Source of the DNA: Chryseobacterium sp. JM1
GTDB taxonomy: Bacteria > Bacteroidota > Bacteroidia > Flavobacteriales > Weeksellaceae
Direction of reading: 5' to 3'
DNA length: 64,000 nucleotides
NCBI RefSeq assembly: GCF_000737715.1
Contig: NZ_JPRN01000002.1
Coordinates: 124,001 to 188,000, forward strand
The position numbers were made by a program, and so were the translations under genes. The notes under the pieces were generated by a model. The model was given only the letters and a program-made list of their open reading frames with translations. It ran no database searches and had not been told where the DNA came from. Positions 52,054-60,708 of this stretch are shown one piece after another (position 1 is the stretch's first letter; the number at the start of each line of letters is the position of its first letter).

Positions 52054-52086
52054 AAACCTTATAGGTTTTTGAAACCTATAAGGTTT
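52054..52086. repeat. Short palindromic intergenic repeat AAACCTTATAGGTTT
   Basis: AAACCTTATAGGTTT and its complement AAACCTATAAGGTTT are separated by TTG (15-bp perfect arms). I see related but shorter words (CAAGGTTC..AACCTT) at 13820-13850. It has no T-run in the rightward direction, so I do not call it a terminator. Confidence 0.7.
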
Positions 52087-52133
52087 ACTATTTCCCCCTC
52101 AATATAGCTTTACAGGGATATTTTACATAAAAC

Positions 52134-52162
52134 AAAACCAGCATCAAGTCGATGCTGGTTTT
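52134..52162. terminator. Bidirectional terminator between the HMA-receptor and GH97 genes
   Basis: AAAACCAGCATC/GATGCTGGTTTT, 12-bp perfect stem with a 5-nt AAGTC loop. T-rich on both sides. Lies 2 bp from the GH97 stop codon. Confidence 0.92.
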
Positions 52163-52164
52163 CA

Positions 52165-54276
52165 TTATTTCAACGGTTTTATACTGATCGCAAATCCTCC
52201 ACCCGGAGCCACTTTTATTTTCAGCTTAGACCCTGAGTTGATGGTCTGTTTAGAAATTTCATAGCTTTTAGGGTTATGATTCCAGCTTGCGTTTTTTCCA
52301 TCCCTGTAAATAACCGCTTCAAATTTTTCTCCTTTTGGTAAAAATGATACATCCACGGTAGCCTCTCTTGGGTTTTCGTCGGTAATACTCCCTACAAACC
52401 ATTCATTCTTATTTCTGGCTTTTCTCGCTATCGTAATATAATCTCCGGGTTCCGCCTCAAGAATATACGAAGCATCCCAATCTACCGCAACATCTTTGAT
52501 AAACTGGAAGGCATCCGGATATTTTTTATAGTTATGAATTAAATCTGCAGCCATTTGAAGCGGACTGTACATCGTGATATACAATGCCAACTGCTTGGTT
52601 AATGTAGTACTTAATTGAGCTTTATTGCTTCCATATGTAGACAAATCTCCTTCAAATATACCCGGCGTATAATCCATAGGACCACCTATCAGGCGGGTAA
52701 AAGGTAAGATCGTTGTATGATCGGGACGGTTTCCGTTAAATGATTCGAATTCTGTTCCCCGTGCAGACTCCTGAGCAATCCAGTTGGGAAAAGTTCTATG
52801 GAGCCCGGTTGATCTTACCGCTTCGTGCGAATTGACCATAATATGATATTGGGCAGCCGTTTCTGTCACATATTTATAGTGGTTCACCATCCATTGGCTG
52901 TCGTGGTGTTCACTTCGGGGGATCATAGGGCCTACATAGCCTGTCTTTACGGCATCGTATCCATTATCTTTCATAAACTGGAAGCTTTCTTTAAGCTGAC
53001 GTTCATAATCAACGACTGACGATGTTGTTTCGTGATGCATGATGATTTTCACCTTTTTGCTTTTGGCATAATCATGAAGTTCTTTAACATTAAAATCCGG
53101 ATATGCTTTTGTAAAACTGTAAATACGTTCTTTCCTGTACGCCTGATTATCTTCCCATCCTTCATTCCAGCCCTCTACAAGAACAGCATCGAATCCGTTC
53201 TCTGCAGCAAAATCAATATATTCCTTAACGTGTTTTGTATTGGCTCCATGTCTGCCATTGGGCTTCAGGGTTCTGTAATCGGTCTCTCCGATCCTGATAT
53301 CCTGATTGTCAGAATAGGCCCACGTAGAACCGCCTCCTGTAAAATATTCCCACCAGACTCCAATATATTTCATCGGCTTGATCCAGGAAGTATCCTCTAT
53401 TCTGCTGGGCTCATTAAGATTCACAATAAGATTGGAAGATAGAATTTTCTTGGCATCACTGCTGATAATCATCGTACGCCAGGGACTTACAGAACCTGTC
53501 TGGATAAAGCCTTTATCTCCGTTTTTATCGGGTGTTAAAGCAGAAGATAAAATAAAATTATTCTCATCAACATTCAAAGTCATAGCCGCGAAATTCACCA
53601 AAGCCGCCTCATGAATATTGATATACAGCCCATCCTGCGATTTCAGCATCAGCGGAGTCTGCACCGCCAGATCCTTACTTGGAGCTTTTGCGGCTAATGA
53701 TTCTTTTCGAACGTCATCAATTAATTTGGAAATTTCCGACAGTTTAGAAGTCGTTACCGGAAACTCGTTTGTATCGTAATCTGCGGGAATCCAAAAGGCT
53801 TTATAATCTTTCCCTAAATTGAAACTGGTCAATTCATTATTTATGGTAAAATGCCTCAGCTCAGGCTGAACCGGAAATTCATACCGGAAACCCAAACCAT
53901 CGTCGAAAAGCCTGAACCTGATATCAAGTTTCCATCCCGTTTTATTCTGAACTAAATGGACCAGCATTTCATTGTAATGATTCACGACTTCCTTGTTGGG
54001 TCCCCAAACCGGTTTCCAGCTTTCATTAAAAGAAGACTGCTCTACAGCCTCTACCTTAAATTCTGAAAAGTAAGACATGAAGGGTTTTAAAATAAATCCC
54101 AGCTTACTGTCCTTTAACACCTGCTTATCTTTGTAGTGCAGGGAATAGAAGGGAATGCCTTCTCCTTCCACTTTAAAGTTCAGTTTCAATTGCCCGTCAG
54201 GAGATGAAAAAGACTGCCCGCTAGTGATTACTACAAACAGGACACTTACACAAAAGCATAGTAATTTTTTATTCAT
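52165..54276 (-). CDS. Glycoside hydrolase family 97 enzyme
   Basis: A 703-residue secreted enzyme (SusB size). The signal peptide is CFCVSVLFVVITSGQ. The N-terminal beta-super-sandwich is followed by the catalytic (beta/alpha)8 barrel: KYIGVWWEYFTGGGSTWAY, LVEGWNEGWED, IMHHETTSS, MVNSHEAVRSTG and ESARGTEFESF. The conserved glutamates (HHETT, NSHEAV, QESARGTE) favour an inverting alpha-glucosidase-type site over the Asp-dependent alpha-galactosidase type. It is the last leftward gene of the mannose/N-glycan locus; a role in removing alpha-glucose caps is possible. Substrate not proven. Confidence 0.93.
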   Translation of the reverse strand: MNKKLLCFCVSVLFVVITSGQSFSSPDGQLKLNFKVEGEGIPFYSLHYKDKQVLKDSKLGFILKPFMSYFSEFKVEAVEQSSFNESWKPVWGPNKEVVNHYNEMLVHLVQNKTGWKLDIRFRLFDDGLGFRYEFPVQPELRHFTINNELTSFNLGKDYKAFWIPADYDTNEFPVTTSKLSEISKLIDDVRKESLAAKAPSKDLAVQTPLMLKSQDGLYINIHEAALVNFAAMTLNVDENNFILSSALTPDKNGDKGFIQTGSVSPWRTMIISSDAKKILSSNLIVNLNEPSRIEDTSWIKPMKYIGVWWEYFTGGGSTWAYSDNQDIRIGETDYRTLKPNGRHGANTKHVKEYIDFAAENGFDAVLVEGWNEGWEDNQAYRKERIYSFTKAYPDFNVKELHDYAKSKKVKIIMHHETTSSVVDYERQLKESFQFMKDNGYDAVKTGYVGPMIPRSEHHDSQWMVNHYKYVTETAAQYHIMVNSHEAVRSTGLHRTFPNWIAQESARGTEFESFNGNRPDHTTILPFTRLIGGPMDYTPGIFEGDLSTYGSNKAQLSTTLTKQLALYITMYSPLQMAADLIHNYKKYPDAFQFIKDVAVDWDASYILEAEPGDYITIARKARNKNEWFVGSITDENPREATVDVSFLPKGEKFEAVIYRDGKNASWNHNPKSYEISKQTINSGSKLKIKVAPGGGFAISIKPLK

Positions 54277-54290
54277 ACGGTTTTACTGTT

Positions 54291-54340
54291 AAAAAAAACT
54301 CTGTCCATCATTCTCTCAGATGGAGAAGTGACGGACAGAG
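54291..54340 (-). terminator. Intrinsic terminator after the cupin isomerase gene
   Basis: CTCTGTCCATCA/TGACGGACAGAG (12-bp stem, one wobble) with an inner TTCTC/GAGAA hairpin, followed on the leftward strand by eight Ts. Separates the isomerase from the GH97 gene. Confidence 0.9.
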
Positions 54341-54361
54341 TCTGATATACTTATTTTAGAA

Positions 54362-54859
54362 TTATCTTCCGAAATCGTCCTGTACTCTTACAATATCGTC
54401 TTCGTCAGAGGGATGGGAAGCATCGGTATGCTGCCAGATTTCAGCGACTACACCCCAACCGTCAAGTCCTATCAGCCTGTGTCTTTCACCCTGCTGAAGT
54501 TTGATCTGATCTGTCGGATGGTATTCTTTCAACTCGCCTTCTTCATCGGTATTGCTTGTTTTGATCCCAACTGTACCTTCCACTACCTGCCAGATTTCAG
54601 CTCTGCGGTGGTGGTATTGCCAGCTTAGACGGGCATTTGGAGCCACCAAAAGAATTTTAGGGCTCAGTTTTCCGCCTATTTTCAGACTTTCTACATCGAT
54701 TCCGTCAAAATACTGATTGGCAAAATCCTGAGCCTGATTTTCATCGATCACGAAAAAGCCACCCCATGGTCTTGTATCATCTTTTGCCGCAATAGTGAAA
54801 CCCTGGGTTTCCAGCATTTTTGTTACTTTCTCAAATATTTCTGTTTTCTCTGCATTCAT
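54362..54859 (-). CDS. Cupin phosphomannose isomerase-like protein
   Basis: A 165-residue cupin. The start at 54859 (MNAEKTEIF) is chosen because the 48 codons upstream overlap the previous gene and have no family match. The cupin metal motif is visible: SWQYHHRRAEIWQVVEGT (His ligands and Glu) with a second His/His block EIWQHTDASHP. Type II phosphomannose isomerase, often labelled phosphoheptose isomerase in annotations. It would convert mannose-6-phosphate to fructose-6-phosphate. Next to a ROK kinase and a GH92 gene. Confidence 0.8.
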   Translation of the reverse strand: MNAEKTEIFEKVTKMLETQGFTIAAKDDTRPWGGFFVIDENQAQDFANQYFDGIDVESLKIGGKLSPKILLVAPNARLSWQYHHRRAEIWQVVEGTVGIKTSNTDEEGELKEYHPTDQIKLQQGERHRLIGLDGWGVVAEIWQHTDASHPSDEDDIVRVQDDFGR

Positions 54860-54908
54860 AATGTATTCCTGTTCTAAAATTATTTTCAAATATAAAGTTT
54901 GTTGATCA

Positions 54909-57179
54909 TTATTCCTTCGACATGGAGTATGGAAAATCCTTTTCCTGCGAGCCTCTTTCCTTGTTTGGCTTGCTGTCCATCTGGAATTCCAGTACGGCTC
55001 CATTCATCAGTTCTTTGTGACTGAGCCAGTTTTTTGAATAAGACCGAAGATTTACGTTTAACGATTTAACATATAGATTTTCAGCACTGTTGGTCGGTGC
55101 TTTTATTTCAATTTTTTTACCATTTTCCAGATGAATCACTGCTTCTTTGAAAAGCGGCGCTCCCAAAACATACTGATCTGTGGCTGGTGTTACCGGATAA
55201 AATCCTAAGGCTGAAAATACATACCATGCGGAAGTCTGGCCGTTATCTTCATCGCCGCAATACCCGTCCGGTGTTGCATAATAAAGCTTATCCATCACCT
55301 GTCTTGTCCAATACTGCGTTTTGTACGGTGCTCCGGCATAGTTGTATAAATAAATCATATGCTGAATCGGTTGGTTTCCGTGGGCATATTGCCCCATATT
55401 CATGATCTGCATTTCGCGGATTTCGTGGATAACACTTCCATAATAACTGTCATCAAAAACCGGTGGAAGGGAGAATACCTCATCCAGTTTGGCTTCGAAT
55501 TTCTTTTTGCCACCCATTAATTTAGATAAACCGTCAATATCCTGGAAAACCGACCAGGTATAATGCCAGCTGTTTCCTTCTGTAAAGGCATCGCCCCATT
55601 TAAACGGATTGAATGGCGACTGGAATTTTCCGTCTTTGTTTTTCCCACGCATCAATCCGGTTTCCGGATCAAATACGTTTTTATAGTTGTCTGCTCTTTT
55701 TTTATAAATATCAATTTCCGATGCGGGTTTTCCCAATGCTTTTCCTAACTGATAAATGGCGAAATCATCATACGCATATTCCAGCGTTCTGGCAGCATTT
55801 TCATTGATCTTTACATCGTAAGGAACGTAGCCTAAAGTATTATAATATTCTACTCCTCTACGGCCGACAGCGTCAATCGGACCTTCGTTATTGGCTCCAT
55901 GTTTTACAGCCTGCCAAAGGGTTTCCACATCATATCCGCGAAGTCCTTTGATGTAGGCATCTGCTACTACCGAAGCTGAATTATTTCCGATCATAATGTC
56001 AGAATATCCCGGACTGCTCCACTCCGGAAGAAATCCTCCTTCCTTGAATGTATTGGCCAATCCTTCCTGCATTTCTACATTGATGCTTGGATAGACCAGA
56101 TTCAGGAAAGGATACAAAGCTCTGAAAGTATCCCAAAAACCTGTTCCTGCAAACATTTTTCCATCGAGAATTTTTCCGTTGTAAGGGCTCCAGTGTTTTA
56201 CTTTGTTGTCTGCATCTATTTCGTATAATTTCTGAGGGAAAAACAATGTTCTGTACAGAGAGGAATAAAATGTTCTCATCTGCTGATCTGTTCCGCCTTT
56301 CACCTCTATTCTGCCTAAGGTTTTATTCCAGATATTTTTAGCATCTGCTTTTACCTGTTCAAAATTTCTGCCTGCGATTTCTCTTTTCAGATTGAGTTCT
56401 GCCTGCTCGAAGCTGATGAACGAAGAAGCTGTTCTTGCATAAACGCTTTCTTTATTTTTTAGTTTAAATCCAACAATTGCTCCGGCGTGATCGCTTGTAA
56501 TTTCCAACTGGTTTTTCACAAAAACGCTGTCTTTCCAGGTCGTCGTTAAATCAAAATCTTTATCAAACTGGATGACAAAATAGTTCTTGAAATTATTATA
56601 TTTTCCTCTGGAGTACTTTGTGGTGTAGCCCAGAATTTTTCGTTCTTTAGGAAGAATTTTAATATAGGATCCTTTGTTTAAAGCATCAATCACTACATAT
56701 GCGCTGTCTGTTTTGGGGAAGTCAAATTTAAAGAAAGCAGCTCTTTCCGTTGGGGTAAGCTCTGTCGTTACATTGATATCAGCCAGATAAACACTGTAAC
56801 TGTAAGGTTTTGCATTCTCGGCTTTATGGCTGAACCAGCTTGCCCGTTCTTCCTCCTTAAATTTTAGTTTACCGACTCCCGGCATGATGGCGAAAGCACC
56901 ATAATCATTCATCCATGGAGATGGCTGGTGGGTCTGCTTAAATCCTTTGATCCTGTCTGCATCGTAGGTATATGCCCATCCGTCACCCATTTTTCCGGTC
57001 TGAGGCGTCCATAGGTTCATTCCCCATGGAAGTCCTATGGCGGGATAGGTATTCCCGTTGGACAGCGATGGCTTGGATTGGGTTCCCATTAAAGGGTTGA
57101 CATAATCCGCAGGCGATATTCCCTGGCCCAGCGCAAAGATATTGAGTACAATAAAAAAAGTTGAAAATAAAGACTTCAT
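54909..57179 (-). CDS. Glycoside hydrolase family 92 alpha-mannosidase
   Basis: A 756-residue secreted enzyme with a signal peptide (TFFIVLNIFALGQ). GH92 landmarks: PSPWMNDYGAFAIMPG, GTGFWDTFRALYPFLNLVYP, GFLPEWSSPGYSDIMIGNNS, and EDNGQTSAWYVFSALGFYP near the C-terminus. Calcium-dependent exo-alpha-mannosidase, usually alpha-1,2 or alpha-1,3. A His-Glu pair (SVIHEIREMQ, about residue 590) resembles the alpha-1,2 specificity motif described for GH92. It precedes the isomerase by 49 bp and follows a ROK kinase. Confidence 0.96.
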   Translation of the reverse strand: MKSLFSTFFIVLNIFALGQGISPADYVNPLMGTQSKPSLSNGNTYPAIGLPWGMNLWTPQTGKMGDGWAYTYDADRIKGFKQTHQPSPWMNDYGAFAIMPGVGKLKFKEEERASWFSHKAENAKPYSYSVYLADINVTTELTPTERAAFFKFDFPKTDSAYVVIDALNKGSYIKILPKERKILGYTTKYSRGKYNNFKNYFVIQFDKDFDLTTTWKDSVFVKNQLEITSDHAGAIVGFKLKNKESVYARTASSFISFEQAELNLKREIAGRNFEQVKADAKNIWNKTLGRIEVKGGTDQQMRTFYSSLYRTLFFPQKLYEIDADNKVKHWSPYNGKILDGKMFAGTGFWDTFRALYPFLNLVYPSINVEMQEGLANTFKEGGFLPEWSSPGYSDIMIGNNSASVVADAYIKGLRGYDVETLWQAVKHGANNEGPIDAVGRRGVEYYNTLGYVPYDVKINENAARTLEYAYDDFAIYQLGKALGKPASEIDIYKKRADNYKNVFDPETGLMRGKNKDGKFQSPFNPFKWGDAFTEGNSWHYTWSVFQDIDGLSKLMGGKKKFEAKLDEVFSLPPVFDDSYYGSVIHEIREMQIMNMGQYAHGNQPIQHMIYLYNYAGAPYKTQYWTRQVMDKLYYATPDGYCGDEDNGQTSAWYVFSALGFYPVTPATDQYVLGAPLFKEAVIHLENGKKIEIKAPTNSAENLYVKSLNVNLRSYSKNWLSHKELMNGAVLEFQMDSKPNKERGSQEKDFPYSMSKE

Positions 57180-57196
57180 GATATCGTTTTGTTAAT

Positions 57197-58060
57197 TTAT
57201 CTGTTGCTTTTCTTCAAAGCATAACCTGCAGCACCCAGAATGGCCGCATCTTCAAAAATAGCGGAAATTTTAATAGGAAGCTTGATTTTATGCGCTTCCA
57301 GATGCTGATTTAACCTCTTCTTAAAATAAGGATAGACTTTTGCAATATTCCCGCCTATGACCAGAACTTCAGGATTGTAGTTTCTGACATACTGTATAAT
57401 GAAGTCTGCAAAAGAATCTGCATAGTCATCAAAGATTTTCTTCTGGATGTCTTCCGGCTGATCCAAAAGGTCTTTCGTTCCTGATATTTCCCCGCCGGTT
57501 AAAGCTTTATAATGATTCACGAACCAACGTGTGGCAAGATAATCTTCACAGATAGAATCTTTGAAAGGTGAATCCCACAAATCTTCATCTGAGGCTACTT
57601 CTCCATCATAAAAAGCTGTTCCCAAGCCTGTTCCCAGAGTAACTCCAAAAACCTTACTGTAATCCCGTACGCAGCCTCCGAAAACCTCTCCTTCAAGAAA
57701 AGCTCCGGCATCATTCACAAAATAAATCTGATCGGATGAAATAGCAAGCCTTTCAATCAGTTCCTGTTTAATATTGACCTGATACATATCGATAAATTTC
57801 CCCTGCTGCATCAGCGAGATCCCGTTTTCATAATCAAAAGGACCGGGCATCGCTATACCGATGAGAAGCTCACTTTTAACCAAATCATGGGTTACTTTTT
57901 CAATGGCTGAGATCCAGGCAGAAAAAATAGTTTCCTTCGCCCCAAAAGAATACACATGTTCTCTCACATATGTAGAACTGATGATTTCACGCTTTTCCGG
58001 ATCCACCTGCGCCATGGTAATATGCGAACCGCCAATGTCTATTCCTACTATATTTTGCAT
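57197..58060 (-). CDS. ROK-family sugar kinase
   Basis: A 287-residue ROK kinase. ATP-binding motif GIDIGGSHITMAQVD (about residues 5-19), MPGPFDYENGISL, catalytic VNDAGAFLEGEVFGG (Asp about residue 116), and GVTLGTGLGTAF. The Zn-binding CxC motif of many ROK proteins is not evident. Predicted to phosphorylate a free hexose. In this locus mannose is the likely substrate, giving mannose-6-phosphate for the isomerase. It ends 17 bp before the GH92 gene on the same strand. Glucose is the alternative. Confidence 0.88.
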   Translation of the reverse strand: MQNIVGIDIGGSHITMAQVDPEKREIISSTYVREHVYSFGAKETIFSAWISAIEKVTHDLVKSELLIGIAMPGPFDYENGISLMQQGKFIDMYQVNIKQELIERLAISSDQIYFVNDAGAFLEGEVFGGCVRDYSKVFGVTLGTGLGTAFYDGEVASDEDLWDSPFKDSICEDYLATRWFVNHYKALTGGEISGTKDLLDQPEDIQKKIFDDYADSFADFIIQYVRNYNPEVLVIGGNIAKVYPYFKKRLNQHLEAHKIKLPIKISAIFEDAAILGAAGYALKKSNR

Positions 58061-58140
58061 TATTCTATGATATTTTTTTAGATGTTAGATTTCAGACATC
58101 AGATGACCTTTCTAAGATCTAAACTATAATTTTTTCTATT

Positions 58141-58180
58141 AAAACAGACAGACAAGAAAGCCGGTTGGCTCCCTGTCTGC
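58141..58180 (-). terminator. Possible terminator after the first GH18 gene
   Basis: CAGACAG/CTGTCTG outer arms with an inner AGCC-GGTT-GGCT hairpin; leftward read ends TGTCTGTTTTAATAG. Weak T-run, so moderate confidence. 58079-58105 also has a copy of the AGATTTCAGACATCAGAT-type word. Confidence 0.6.
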
Positions 58181-58239
58181 CCATCATAAAATCCCCTAAT
58201 TTATTTTTACTTTTTATACGCCTAATGAGGATTACTTTT

Positions 58240-60651
58240 TTATTCTACAATCACTTTTCCGGAAGATGGTGTCTTGCCGTTTTTTGACTGTACGGTATAG
58301 ATATAAGTTCCCGCAGATAAATTCTGACTGCTGATCACCATATCATTTTTGTCTATTTTTTTGCTGACTATTAATTTTCCTGCCATATCATATAACGTGA
58401 TTTCACTGGCAGATTTGTCTTTGATGGTAAAATGAATGTCATTTCCTTTTTTAACCGGGTTTGGATACACATAACCCACCTGATTTTTTTCCGAAGAAAT
58501 ATCCTGTGTTGACAGCGCAGTACACGCTACATCTGTTCTCCAGTTGGTATTGGTCATATTGGTCAGCGTTGCAAAGTGCGTGTTTGCTGTAGCATCCAAA
58601 GCTCCGTTTCCGCTGCCTTCATTCATTCTCCAGTTCGCTTCAAGATTCGGTGAGTTGGCCGGAACACTGCAGTTGTTGGCAAGAAGTTCCGCTGGGGTTA
58701 ATGCTCTTTTCCACACTCTGAATTCGTCTAAGAATCCGTTAAGGGTTCTTCCGTTCTCATAATTTCTGGCCAGATAAAGAATACCGTTTGCCGTGAAATT
58801 ACCTGTTGCAGCAACACTCGCATCCAGAACACCATTGATATAAATTTTCATTGCCGAACCATCATAAGTCGCCGCGATATGATACCATGTATTGGTGTTA
58901 AATGTGCTTACAGAATTCAGCTTTATCTGAGAAGTTCCAAAGCTTAATATGAACTGCAATTTATTACTAGCCAAATTTCCATCTCCAAACCTCAGCATTG
59001 CAGAATTACTGTCCCCTACTTCAATACCCATTACGGATGAGATATACGGAAAATTGGGTTTGAATGCATTTACTTTCACCCATCCTTCGAAGGTCACAGC
59101 ATTCCCGCTAAGGTTAAACTGTCCTGCATTCAGATAATTTGTACTTCCATTGAACGAAAGTGATCTGGCACCAGGACTCTGTACAGGAGCAAATCCACTG
59201 TTAAATGTAGATTCTCCGGAATATGTGCTGGTCGTTGTTCCTCCACATACAGCCTGTACTTTCCATACGTAGCTTGTATTTTCCGTTAAAGCCGGCAGTG
59301 TGTAAGAATTAGTAGCAACATTAGGAACATCAGTCCAGGTCGTGGCTGCAGATGTTTTATACTGTAAATTGTAAGAAGTAGCAGTTCCTACGGCATCCCA
59401 GGATAATTTAGTCGTAGTTCCAAGGTAGCTTTCGGACTTCATGCCTGAAGGCGTTCCGCATGTGCTTCCTGAATTAAAACGGGGAGCAAACAAATAAGTA
59501 CTTTTTATAGTTGCCGAACAGTTCGACTGTATTCTCCAGTCATAGTCAGTATTCAGAGTAAGGTTGTTGATGATGGTATTGTTCCCGGACAAATTGGTCG
59601 CCACATTTACCCAAGTGGTTGAACTGGCTGGTTTGTAATCAATATTGTAAGTCTGGGAAGCATTACCCGTCCAGTTTAATTTCGCTGAAGTTCCTGTGGT
59701 ATTCGTTACTTCAAGTCCTAAAGGCGGATCGCAGGCATCACCTTGAGTCCAGGAATACAACTGACCGCTAAGCAAAGTATTTTCGCCGTACAGAATATTA
59801 GATCCGGTACTCAGGTAGCTGGCATTGTTGGCTGCATTAAGATCATACCACATAAATACTCCGTACCCATCATTTATGGTATTGGTAGCAAGCGTCGTAA
59901 GTGTTGCAGGAGACGTTGACTGAGGATTACTGTTCTGAATCCATGTAGCCGCAGCGGAAAGTTTGGAATTGGTAAGTGGCGGTACTGAAGGAGCGCTATA
60001 CGTCCCGTAATACGGATTCCAGGCATAATTGATATAATTTCCGGCTGCATCGCCATTGTAACTCTGTCTTGATATCGCCGGGCCAATATAATAAAAAGTG
60101 ATCAGCTTATCAGGCATCGCTAATTTAAGTTCCTGCAGAAGCATCACAAAAGAACTGTTGTTCGGTTGTCCTGTTCCGTTATTTCCATAGCCTGCATATT
60201 CATCATCCAGATCTACCCCATCTAAACCGTAAGTGTAGACCGTGTGAGCAATCTGTTGTGCAAAATCACGGGCCGCTTCACGATTCGGGAAATTGGAAAT
60301 ACCCGCTCCCTGATGGTTTCCTAAGATATCCAATAACACTTTAATTCCTTTTTGCTGTAGAGGTCTTACGTAAGTATTGACGTCATTCAATACTTTGGTT
60401 ACATTGTTATTATTGGAAATATAAGCTCTGCTTTTCGAAACGTCATAGTTGATGTTGGCTGCAAAAATAATGGCAACGTCAAAAAGTTGTCTGTTCGTGT
60501 TCTGTAACGTATAAGATCCTGCATTCAGCATATTGCTGTTATTCACTTCCACATAGCATACACCCAAAGGATTGAGCTGCTGTGCATGAAGTCCGGATGC
60601 CGCTTGAATGACCAGGGCGATCAGGGCGGTAAGAATGGATTTTTTTTTCAT
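58240..60651 (-). CDS. GH18 endo-beta-N-acetylglucosaminidase with Fn3, LamG and T9SS sorting domains
   Basis: A 803-residue secreted modular enzyme. Signal peptide to about residue 24 (ASGLHAQQ). GH18 barrel of Endo F/H type (about 25-300) with catalytic YGLDGVDLDDEYAGY (Glu151; acidic residues 144, 147, 149). Two Fn3 domains (about 305-395 and 395-480), a LamG/concanavalin domain (about 495-700; FEGWVKVNAF, TWYHIAATYDGSAMKIYING), and a T9SS type A C-terminal sorting domain (VYPNPV..., SAGTYIYTV). Cleaves N-glycans between the two core GlcNAcs. The next gene upstream is a close paralog. Confidence 0.94.
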   Translation of the reverse strand: MKKKSILTALIALVIQAASGLHAQQLNPLGVCYVEVNNSNMLNAGSYTLQNTNRQLFDVAIIFAANINYDVSKSRAYISNNNNVTKVLNDVNTYVRPLQQKGIKVLLDILGNHQGAGISNFPNREAARDFAQQIAHTVYTYGLDGVDLDDEYAGYGNNGTGQPNNSSFVMLLQELKLAMPDKLITFYYIGPAISRQSYNGDAAGNYINYAWNPYYGTYSAPSVPPLTNSKLSAAATWIQNSNPQSTSPATLTTLATNTINDGYGVFMWYDLNAANNASYLSTGSNILYGENTLLSGQLYSWTQGDACDPPLGLEVTNTTGTSAKLNWTGNASQTYNIDYKPASSTTWVNVATNLSGNNTIINNLTLNTDYDWRIQSNCSATIKSTYLFAPRFNSGSTCGTPSGMKSESYLGTTTKLSWDAVGTATSYNLQYKTSAATTWTDVPNVATNSYTLPALTENTSYVWKVQAVCGGTTTSTYSGESTFNSGFAPVQSPGARSLSFNGSTNYLNAGQFNLSGNAVTFEGWVKVNAFKPNFPYISSVMGIEVGDSNSAMLRFGDGNLASNKLQFILSFGTSQIKLNSVSTFNTNTWYHIAATYDGSAMKIYINGVLDASVAATGNFTANGILYLARNYENGRTLNGFLDEFRVWKRALTPAELLANNCSVPANSPNLEANWRMNEGSGNGALDATANTHFATLTNMTNTNWRTDVACTALSTQDISSEKNQVGYVYPNPVKKGNDIHFTIKDKSASEITLYDMAGKLIVSKKIDKNDMVISSQNLSAGTYIYTVQSKNGKTPSSGKVIVE

Positions 60652-60671
60652 AGTCTATAAGTTTTAATGGC

Positions 60672-60701
60672 TGATAAAATCATCGGGCCGAAGCCCAATG
60701 A
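60672..60701 (-). terminator. Terminator between the tandem GH18 genes
   Basis: Leftward read: TCATTGGGC-TTCG-GCCCGATGA, an 8-to-9-bp stem closed by a stable UUCG tetraloop, followed by TTTTAT. The wobble is G-U. It ends the transcript of the upstream GH18 gene. Confidence 0.85.
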
Positions 60702-60708
60702 CTGTTTT

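Noticed and set aside
54860..55003. Extension of the cupin isomerase over the end of GH92
   Set aside because: Residues upstream of MNAEKTEIF look like out-of-frame translation of the GH92 3' end.
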